64,000 nucleotides of DNA from Plantago major (Eukaryota; Streptophyta; Magnoliopsida; Lamiales; Plantaginaceae), in the NCBI GenBank assembly GCA_026545765.1, contig JAIFAC010000304.1, positions 1 to 64,000 of the forward strand. Reading direction: 5' to 3'. Positions 55,611-64,000 of this stretch are shown in pieces. The notes under the pieces were generated by a model. That model was not told where the DNA came from and searched no databases. It saw only the letters and a program-made list of their open reading frames with translations. A program made the translations under genes and the position numbers. Numbering within the stretch: the stretch's first letter is position 1; each line of letters starts with the position of its first letter.

Positions 55611-58600
55611 AAGCAGTTCCCAATGATGAGAAAAGGGACCTACTTCCTTCTTCAAAGCTCAAACACCGCTAAAGCATATTCAATGCTTCAAGAAATGGCA
55701 AAGGTTAAGGTGCTCGATCTCTCCGAAATATTGAGAATCACAGATCAACCAACCGTACGAGCACGAGCTCGACTTGGAGACATATATCCATGCAATGTTC
55801 CCCATCGAATAAAGACACATGCATTTTATTGCATAAGGATTTCTCCAGAGAAGTGGCGACGCTTGATACAAGCCTTTGAACAGCAGATGGTCGACAAGAT
55901 TAAAGATGGCATTCAAGCCGCTTCGCCTGCATCGCAATTTATACCTTCCAAAAGAAGAGGTTAATGGGCGTAAGATCACTATTCTCAAGTGATCAATCTT
56001 GTATCCAAGATGATGAGGAGGAAGAGATAAACGAAAACGACTTCGATGAACCTCCCATTGATCATCACCAAAAGGATGACATGCATAAAAGGATGATGAT
56101 GATGCCTCGCACTGTGAGGAATTTCAAAAGAAATCATGCCTCAACTCATAAAAGCAAACCGAGAGGAAAGCATGTAAATCTCCGCTCCATCTCCTCAAAA
56201 GTCAACTCATCCATCTTCCCAACAAAAGGTTAATATCGAATAGAAGTTGAGGATTCGAGGAAATCACCGTAAATTGTTGAATACTCAATCCAGAATCGCC
56301 AACTCCGGCAATTGTTGGAAGAAGAACAATACCCATCTTCAACTCGAAGACCAGAGAAGCTAAATCCAGAGACAAGCTTGACCAACTACAAGATCAATAT
56401 CCGCAAGAGATGATTGCTTACTCGAGGTTAAAGAGCTAGGATGTCAGAATGCCATCACCAAAGAACTCGACATCAAGAAGTATCAAATTAAGCATGATGC
56501 TAAGGCCGCATCATCTTCAAAGGAAGTACCATCCTCCTCCCAAAAGGGAAGAAACCAATCTTTGAGATGGTTGGACTCGACACAATCGATGAGAATGTCC
56601 AAGAGGATGAAGATCACTCTAATTACTCGATGATGAAGAAGACAAGACTTTGGCAGAGCACCGCAATGAACATTTAGCGTTTCTCACTTGAAAAGGAAGT
56701 CGATTGCTCGCAATATTCAGCAAACCGCCAAATGTCCACTCCCATGAATACATGAATGTATACCAAGTAATCGCTCATCAATAAGGAGTTGTCTTCACGT
56801 AACAAGGAAGTAATCGCCTCCCCCCTCGAATGAAAAAGTTCACCGAGCTCATATCAGAGAACAACTAGCATAGTCATTGCTCGTAAAGATCTGGGAATGA
56901 TAAGGGACGATGATGCGCCTTTAGTCAAAAAGCTTTCCAAGAGGCAAGTTACACCGGAAAAGCAGATGCCATCCTAGCCCATCAAGGTAGCTCACCGATA
57001 AGGACAATGGACTTATCAAGCAAAATTAGAGCTCAAAGTCAACTTCGGTTGGTCACCGCCACAATTATTTACAAGGGCATTTTAACTCTCTCTCGATTCT
57101 TTATGAGACCGAGTCACCAACAATGACTAAGGGGAAAGAGGTACAACTGACCTCAAAGTCGGGGAATGGGAAGAAGGAGAAGAAAACAAGAAGAAATCTG
57201 AGTCAGTGGCTCGAGAGGAAGAAGAAACATGAAAACTTCCTACCACCACTAAACAACGAACCCTCCTCAAGCCAAGTCATTGCAAATAGTAGCCGCCTTA
57301 AACCCATCAAGGAACTACAATGATAACAAGGGCCATGGCGTAAACCTCCAAGGAGTACCAAGGCTCCAAGGAGAAGACAAGTTAAATGGATTGATGAATC
57401 TTCCAAGAAGAAGAAGGTCAAATCAAGCCCTCGGGCAATGAAGAAGGTCAGAAAATCTCACAAGATCTAATCTTGATGATGATGAGGAAACTGATGAAGA
57501 TGAAGCTCCTCTTCACGTAAAAAGGAAAATCGAAGCCTAATCGAGCCCATAGTCGCAAAGCCCCTAGCGCCTAAAACACCCTCGAAATACCAAGTTCATC
57601 CAGGTGGTTCTTCAAGCAACAACCCCAAAGAGAATTCAAGATGTAAAAGGAACAGATCGAGAGTCGAGCAAAGACAAAGTCAACTTCCACTCAGCCGTAA
57701 GAAGCCAAAATAGAGTATGTGAAGAATGACAATGATTCCACCGCTCATGTGCATCAATCGTAAAAATGGCTATCGATTCGAACTTAAGCATCTACCGTAA
57801 ATTCAAGATTTCTAGAACCAATCCATAAACAACTTATGGCATGGAGAAAAGATAAGCCAACCTTGATCAAAACCAATCACATTAAAGCCCGGTCGATTTT
57901 GAAGTTGTCAAGAGAATCAAGCCATGAGAAAGGACCTCTCGATGAATGTCCATATGGAAAGCCGATGATGTGCATGCACTCAATATCACCTAACAGCACA
58001 AGAGCAAGACTCGGTGTGGAACCCTATGAATCGTTCTATCTAACTGAAGATCAATACAAGGGTGACATCAGATATCTGAGGATTATCTACGAATACTTCA
58101 AGCTTTCAGATATCAGAATAGAGCATGCCTGGAAGTGGGGAAAGTATCTGTGGGTCAAACATTTTGTCAAGAAAAATCCTACCAAAACCTACAAAGAGGT
58201 CTGTGGATTTGCTGAAACACCGAGATGCTCGCCGTAACACTTCTATGATTATTCGATGACATCAAAAGGTTTCGAGATAGGAAATTTGCGATCGATCCAC
58301 GTAAATACCGCTGAAGACTTGAAGAGTTGAAGACTAGTCAATTAGGATGTTTACTCGAGCTTCGTTACTCCTGCTGTCCTAATTTACTATGTAGTTTTTG
58401 TCAGATTTTTGCCGATCGAAAAAACTTGTTTTATGTATTGAAGTTATCTATAATCTTTCATTGTAACTTATCTGATGAACTTACTCTCAGATAGTATTCT
58501 ATAAAAGATAACTTGTCAGCAAAGATCACACCTTGTGATTTGGTTGATGTTTACTTTCTGCACTTAATTGAATGATTTGAAAAATCTTAAGAAATGATTA

Positions 58601-58660
58601 AGTGTTGGATTGTTCTCTCATCCAGATTTGTATAATAGTCGATAGTCATCGCTGATCCAT

Positions 58661-58675
58661 CAAAAGGGAAAAATT
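58661..58675 (+). promoter_or_regulatory. Polypurine tract of copia B
   Basis: CAAAAGGGAAAAATT directly before the 3' LTR, matching the tract of copia A. Confidence 0.8.
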
Positions 58676-60263
58676 TGTTAGGAAATTTGTTAGATATTTT
58701 GTTAGAAATATCTGCTTAGATTTTGATCGAACATGATGACTTATCTTAGTCTCGTAAAGGTGATTAGTACTCGTTCACTTGAACATTGTAAAAGAGGAAA
58801 CCCACTAAGTATGATAGTCTAGCTAATCTTGTATAGGATGTTAGGTCTCAAATGTAATTTTTATTTTATGAAGAGAAGACCAAGAAGAAGACATCCAAGG
58901 TAACAAGTTCAACGACATTGAAGATTTGAAGAAATCACAAGATTATCAAATAGCTTTACAGATACCTTGGTCGACATCTCAAGACACGAATAGTCTTAAA
59001 CAAGTCGGTCACAAGAGATATCCGAGAACCGGAAGGTTTTCAAAACCGTGAAAGTGCCCATGATATCTACTCTGATACCTCGAGCCTTAACCACATTTCA
59101 AAAGAAATATATTGCAACAAAGTTGTTTCAATAAAGTGGTATCTCAAGATCAAGATAAGGACGCAAAGAATCGATAATACTAGTCTCCGACATCGAGTAT
59201 AGTTCCGCTATGCACTACAGACAAAAGTACAAGATAATGCATTTAATGCACGGACAAAGATGTTCCAATAAAAGCAACGGTACCTTCAAGTAGAAGACAA
59301 ACTCGCTTCAAGATTATACACAGATATCAATAGTTTGAATTTGATTTGCTTCAACGGATACTATTCAACCAAGCATTCAAATTCATCTATAAATATCAAC
59401 ACTTAGACTACTTGAGAAGTGACCTTGAACTCCATAAACACGCCAACAACATCTTCTCTCAAGCAAACTACTTATCCTCAAAGCTTCATGCACCAAAGCT
59501 CGATCTTAAGTAGCACTAAAGTTCTAAGTGTCCCGATCCTAAACAAGCAATCGCTATCCGTGAAAGAGTCAATTAAAAGATCAAGTATCCGAGATTCATT
59601 CTCTTGAACATTTATCTAAGACTTGGTCAAGAAAAGAACAAGATACCATACATTGAAAAGTGTATTAAGTATACTTGATTCAGAGCTATCCGATTAACCA
59701 AAAGTTATTAAAGAAGCTCATCCGACAACTCAAACCAAAACCAACACCATCAAGCGTGGAGTATGTGAAGTACTTAGTTTGAGAAACTAAGGAATAACTC
59801 CAAGGTTATTGAGCACAGACGATTTAGCTTGGGAAGCTAGGAATAGCTCAAAAGGTTTCGAGTACAGAAGTACTTGGTGGAAAGCCGGGAACAACTCAGG
59901 GGGAACATTTGGTTGGGAACCATTTGTTTAAGGAATCTTAGAATAGGATTTTTGTAAGGTGACCTCAATTATCTATTCTAGTGAATTCTAGGTCTTTGGA
60001 AGACCGAAGTGGATTAGTTGGAGGATTACGCCACCTCCAGATACCACTATACTTGCTGTGTTATTTACTTCTCTGTACTTACATTTCAGCAACACACACA
60101 CACTTTAACTGTTTCTGCACTTATCTATCTTAAGTCTTCCGCGCTCTGATTCTAAGTATCAGATATCTACACAGATATCTGAGAAATAGTTTTTATCGAC
60201 AAAAATTTTAAAAGACTATTCACCCCCCTCTAGTCTTTTACTTTGCCGTTATCTGGACCAACA
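58676..60263 (+). repeat. 3' LTR of copia B
   Basis: From TGTTAGGAAATTTG to TCTGGACCAACA. Stem-loop units lie at about 59750-59910. The first 1.2 kb has the CG-rich, CTG-poor texture; the last 320 bp does not. Confidence 0.95.
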
Positions 60264-60302
60264 CAATCAAGAGGCGATTAGTGCACCACTTGCTTGGTCT
60301 TT
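60264..60302 (+). pseudogene. Ptta/TNPA-like gene of the large CACTA, exon b (right of the copia insertion)
   Basis: Directly after copia B the plus strand reads AISAPLAWSL and then stops. This is the expected continuation of PYEHIETI in Transposase_24 proteins (LETIGDAISAPLAWPS), with one frame change at the junction area. It shows that the copia landed in the last codons of this gene. Confidence 0.75.
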
Positions 60303-61558
60303 ATAATTGGTATCTTGCTTACCCTTTTATTTTATTAATGCATACAAAACTTTTTCATCTTTCTTTCACCTTTGCTATTTTTGAATTAGAGGTGATTAGT
60401 TGAATATTTGAGTTATGTTGTTAAGTTTTTATGCACAACGTGGGTTTGTAGAAATTTCAGTATTGTTTGATTGAGTTATCTAGTTTGGTTCTTGTTTTAG
60501 TTGTTTAAGTTGGGTTGCTCTTTTCGTTTCGCTTTATTCTCTGGCATTGTATGTTGGATTAATTTAGTTGAATTTGTTTTCAGATTTTTATGTTTCTGTT
60601 ATGCTTATGAAGTGTAATCTATCATGTATTGGGTTGCTTGTTTTGTTTCTTTGTTAATTGATTAAATTGTGTTGGTGTTGATCATTGTTATGCTTGTTTT
60701 ATCTGGATTGAAATTTCTATTCCAACATTGGAATTTGTTGATTGTTATGTATGTGATAATGTACACAACACTTTTGGATGGAGCAGTTTGAAGTTGAGGA
60801 TATTCTTTCCATTCCATTTTCTGTGACTTATAGTTGTACAATGATCATTTCTGCTGAGAATGTTTGGAATTATTTTCTGAACATGACTTCAACGTCTTTG
60901 TGCTGTCACCATTTTTTTTATCATTTTACCATTTATTTTGTTGGTAATGATATTAGTTCTGGTTTCTGGATGTTGCCAATATTTGAAACATGTGGGTAGA
61001 ACACTTGGATGATGCAGCTACTTGTGTTCAATTACTCATGTATTTGACAATATAATTCCTACAAGGCTACAAGTTGATTAAATTATGTTGTATACGAAAC
61101 ATTTTAACCTTTCACAGTTTATGATCATTTTTAACTTTTCTTAATACATTATGCTGGTTGCCTTGGTAAAATACTGATAATTGAAGGTTAGGCAGGTGGT
61201 GCGAGACAGCTCAAATTCACTCGCTACATTTTTCTTTCCATTTTTCCTGTAACACATTTATTTGATTTGGACATCAGTTTGTTAATGAAATAGTTATTAC
61301 GTTCAATAAGTAGTAGTTTATTTCTAACATTTGGATTCTTTAATTATAACTTATGAGATTCTAAGTTTTAATTACGACTTTATTCTTATATTTAGATTGT
61401 TTGGATATGAAAGATAAATTGGAATTGACATTTGTTATTAGCTTTGCTAATTTTGTTTTCGTTTTAGTTGTTTCGTGGTTGTTGTTAGTAACATTATCTA
61501 TGAGGATAATGGTGAAAGAATAAAATGAAATATGATACTAGAGAATCAGATTTTCACT
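60303..61558 (+). other. CACTA 3' non-coding region
   Basis: AT-rich, T-heavy DNA with no recognisable domain: 3' untranslated or intronic sequence of the dead Ptta-like gene. Confidence 0.5.
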
Positions 61559-61940
61559 GAGGGCACATGTAAGTGTCTCGATACATTCATCTTGGGGATG
61601 CGTAAGTGCTCAATATATTCATAAATAAATGTCTCAAGTAGCGCCCCCTATATAGTAATTATGGGACACACATAAGTTCCCCGATATTCCTATTTTCAAA
61701 TTCTAACGAGTTAGAGGGCGCTTATATGTGTCTCAAGAAACACTTACAAGACACGTATAAGTGTTCCAAACACCAATGATATAGAGGCACTTAAAAATGT
61801 GTCCCGAACTCTATTGGGACGCCTTATCTTGAGGCCCTTATGGAGACGCTTATACAAGTGTTTCAAAATACATAAGTGTCCCGATATGGTGCATATCGAG
61901 ACACTTTTCAGTGTTTGGAAATCCCTTTTTTGTTGTAGTG
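61559..61940 (-). repeat. CACTA right subterminal and terminal repeats
   Basis: Roughly a dozen variants of AAGTGTCTC/GAGACACTT (for example near 61571-61579, 61720-61750 and 61867-61912) lead to the terminal TTTTGTTGTAGTG. Confidence 0.88.
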
Positions 61941-62700
61941 GGAAGAGGGATAGTGACGTTGGTGGTTGTACAATTGAGCCTTTTTATAGATAATCACAGC
62001 CAATTACGCATCAACACGTGGCGAATATCAACAGTTATAGTGGGCCTGGGCCGTTATTGGTCCTAGAAAACCCATTTTGCCGAACAATAAAGGCCCACCA
62101 CATAAAACACCCTGAAAAATCGTCCGATTCGGACGAGATTACACAAAATCCCTTTCTCCCGGCGAGTTAAAGGTGTGAAGTAAAAACCATTTTGGAAACT
62201 TACTTCGGATCTAACGATCTATCAGAACAAAGCGAAAATATCCAGGGACGGACGGATTACTTCTTGTTGAGACGGATACGTTGACTAGTCCGACACTATC
62301 AACTTCCACGAATAACACTTGAGTATCTGACCTTTTAATCCGGATCACATGATTGAGTTTTCTGTTTAATTGATATAGTGTTACGGAAGTCCGACACTCC
62401 TATCTATATCGTGAACGATCCGATCCTACGTCCGATGCATACTATCGGTGGTTTGCCACTATAGCAATACTTGTTTGTTTTTCAGACGAATAAAACAACG
62501 CGTTATAAGCATCAACGAGTGAAGCAATACGGTTGTTAAAACACAAAAACGATCAATAGAGAGCTTCCATATACTGCAGAGCTATCAAAAGGAAACAAGT
62601 TAAAAAGTCACATTCTCGTGTGACCTGTCCGAAAATCACTTCGGACACAAAAAACAAATATTCACATCCCTTCGGATGGCCAAAAGATTACCCTAATAGT
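61941..62700 (-). repeat. Gypsy LTR, upstream (promoter) half, cut off by the CACTA element
   Basis: On the minus strand a TATA box, TCTATAAAAAGG (61979-61990), lies about 40 bp before the CACTA insertion, so the insertion is close to the expected transcription start. A CACGTG G-box lies at about 62015-62020. The DNA joins 15032 leftward across the CACTA. It follows the gypsy ORF at 62.7-63.9 kb, so it is the 3' LTR. The outer border near 62700 is approximate. Confidence 0.65.
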
Positions 62701-62724
62701 TAACTGTTCAGAGATCTTTACACT

Positions 62725-63940
62725 TTATCTACGGGGCATACCCCGGACTTCCTCACTGATCACTCTGAGTGCCACTTGGTGATTCTGGGCTCTTCTTGTT
62801 GCCTCTTTATCTTCACTCCTCACCCTGCGCTCCCGAAATTCATTGTGCAGATTGTAGTCCGGGGGAAAACCCACAACACGGGCCGGAAAGGCAAACCACC
62901 TCTCATGAAAAGTTCTGTAACAGTTCCACGGAGTGAACGAGACTTTCTTCAGGCATTCCGACACAAAGGCAGGGAGGTACGGACCGCCATGGTTGAGCGT
63001 ATAGTCGTCCTCTCCCTCCGTAACAATCTCAGCAAACTCACAGCCCTTTGAGCTCTTCATCATTCACTCCGCCATAAACACACTTGGTGCCATCGGAGTT
63101 CTTGCCGAATTCAATGCCAAGCTTCAGATGGTCAAACTCCTTCCGGAGCACCTTCTTGTTTATCAGTTGTCCGAGGCAGGCAGAAAACCCATCCAAGCGA
63201 GCCTTGTCATAGAATAGTTCCTTATCAAACCGGCCCGAAGGCAAAGCATGATACTCCCTAACTATGTTTACCCTGGCATTGACTAGCTCCTGCACAAGCT
63301 TCTCCTTGAAAGAGAGAATTCGGCCAAAGATCTTCGAAATGAACTCCTCCCTATCCTTGCCAAGCAACTTGAGCTCCACTATCTCAGCATCCGCCTTGGT
63401 CTTAGCAGCTTCGGAGAGCCTCAGTTGCTCCTCCAGCTTTCGGATCTTGACCAAATCCTGCTCCTTTTGCTGCTCCGCTACTTGTAGACGAGCTTCAATA
63501 TCAGCATAGGAGGCAGCTCTACTCTTTTCCTCTCGGAGAATGAATCCCATCTGCGATAACAAGTCCGACGCTACAATTATTTCAAAAGGAACACTCACGA
63601 AAGAGATAACGAGGGAATTACAATTGCATACCTTCCAGTGTGCCTCCTCAACTTATGTCATCCGCTCGAAGGACGACATTGCCTGTACCCGAGCCTCTTC
63701 CAAGTCATACCAATGCTTGTCATTGTTCCTTCTCTTTGGTGGCGGCGCAAGCACCAACTCGGATGGCCTCTTTCTTGAGCCTTCAGGAGTTTCTTGCACA
63801 GTCAGGGATCCAGACACAATTGTTGGAGTCCTTTGCACGACCTGAGTTCCGGACGTAATTGTTGAAGTCCCTTTCACAACCTGAGATCGATCCAGACGCA
63901 ATGGTTGGAACTTCTTGCACCACCCGAGATCCGGAGCCAC
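62725..63940 (-). pseudogene. Coiled-coil ORF region of a gypsy (probably Tat-type) element
   Basis: Reading from the right: APDLGWCKK.. with RKRPSELVLAPPPKRRNND, then a long coiled coil (EARLQVAEQQKEQDLVKIRK, RLSEAAKTKADAEIVELKL), then SFKEKLVQELVNARVNIVRE and ending GGVNDEEL and EGEDDYTLNHGGPYLP. Charged coiled-coil proteins of this kind occur as extra ORFs in Tat/Retand-type gypsy elements; their role is unknown. It lies directly before the split LTR. Broken in a few places and running towards the right window edge. Confidence 0.5.
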
Positions 63941-64000
63941 TCGCTTTCACAGTTTTCTTTTTTTATTTCTTGGTGGACTTCTTCATGCCCTCATCCGGGA

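Larger units (their letters stand above)
52808..58237 (+). pseudogene. Extra gene of copia B, downstream of pol
   Basis: Counterpart of the copia A extra gene, starting MAPKNSSTRIQ. Matching regions include LDMLEKAQIKGFL, FQNLGKDFEI, FTDALMVYKEV, a lysine-rich stretch, ADELIKADELINAAKE, then modules around EQVPQLNERDQTEIS separated by GT...AG intervals (54.7-55.6 kb), an acidic region and the C-terminal CPYGKP and YESFYLTEDQYKGDIRYL. Function is unknown and no membrane segment is seen. Heavily broken as written; patches at 54.36-54.96 and 58.02-58.21 kb are clean. Confidence 0.65.
44651..60263 (+). mobile_element. Full-length Sirevirus-like Ty1/copia element B (15.6 kb, fossil)
   Basis: Same family as copia A in the opposite orientation. 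LTRs are 44651-46277 (1,627 bp) and 58676-60263 (1,588 bp), flanked by CAATC (44646-44650 and 60264-60268). The order LTR, primer-binding site, gag, protease, integrase, RT, RNase H, stem-loop array, extra gene, polypurine tract, LTR is the same as in copia A. The coding region is much more damaged than in A, with dozens of breaks as written, but part of that may be sequence error (see findings). Age from LTR comparison is therefore unreliable. Confidence 0.95.
15033..61940 (+). mobile_element. CACTA (En/Spm) DNA transposon, 46.9 kb with nested insertions
   Basis: Left end CACTACAACAAAAG at 15033 and right end TTTTGTTGTAGTG ending at 61940 are inverted repeats of each other, flanked by the 3-bp target duplication GGA typical of CACTA transposons. 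Both ends carry many short AAGTGTCTC/GAGACACTT repeats in either orientation, the subterminal repeats that the element's DNA-binding protein normally recognises. A Ptta-like (Transposase_24) gene remnant on the plus strand lies near the right end. No tnp2/TNPD transposase is visible, so the element is non-autonomous today. Its own DNA is about 5 kb; the rest is nested insertions. The orientation is set by the Ptta-like gene. Confidence 0.92.

Noticed and set aside
1-64000. CRISPR arrays, operons, ribosome-binding sites, phage or bacterial genes
   Set aside because: Nothing of the kind is present; every recognisable element is plant nuclear.

Overview
This window is repeat-rich heterochromatin of a flowering-plant nuclear genome, most likely a eudicot with a large genome. 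The evidence is plant lineages of LTR elements (Tat-type and Athila-like Ty3/gypsy, Sirevirus-like Ty1/copia), En/Spm (CACTA) DNA transposons with a Ptta-type gene, a plant L1 ORF1 and a nuclear tRNA-Gly(GCC). I recognise no ordinary protein-coding host gene. The species cannot be told from the sequence.

Layout. 1-8.1 kb: the 5' part of a minus-strand Tat-type gypsy fossil, cut by a solo copia LTR (2103-3722, target duplication GTGAT). 8.1-9.5 kb: a short A-tailed retroposon inside a gypsy LTR piece. 9.5-14.6 kb: an internally deleted Sirevirus-like copia fossil with an extra post-pol ORF and a 3' LTR. 14.6-15.0 and 61.9-62.7 kb: two halves of one minus-strand gypsy LTR, split by a CACTA transposon. 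15033-61940: that CACTA element, 46.9 kb between CACTA/TAGTG ends with a GGA target duplication; only about 5 kb is its own DNA. 62.7-64 kb: the last ORF of the gypsy element whose LTR the CACTA entered.

Inside the CACTA lie a gypsy tandem array (LTR-internal-LTR-internal-LTR tail, 16576-39193, duplication AAATC), itself holding a 15.7-kb copia element (23373-39115, ATCTC); an organelle-type LSU rRNA scrap; an ORF1-only L1 with an open 555-codon frame; a tRNA-Gly(GCC) gene; a 1.3-kb non-autonomous CACTA (42510-43803, TAT); and a second 15.6-kb copia of the same family in the opposite orientation (44651-60263, CAATC), sitting in the CACTA's own Ptta-like gene. The matched duplications give an insertion order: gypsy LTR, then CACTA, then gypsy array and second copia, then the copia inside the array.

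The most unusual biology is in the two long copia elements. After pol each has an array of short stem-loops with changing stems and a similar loop, then a TATA-like box, then a roughly 5-kb extra gene containing duplicated exon-like modules separated by short GT...AG intervals. Their LTRs carry a second tandem set of stem-loops. In addition, patches of this DNA, mainly about 46.1-59.9 kb, are poor in CTG/CAG and rich in CG compared with sister copies. That looks more like consensus error at methylated CHG sites than evolution, and it weakens any age estimate from LTR divergence.
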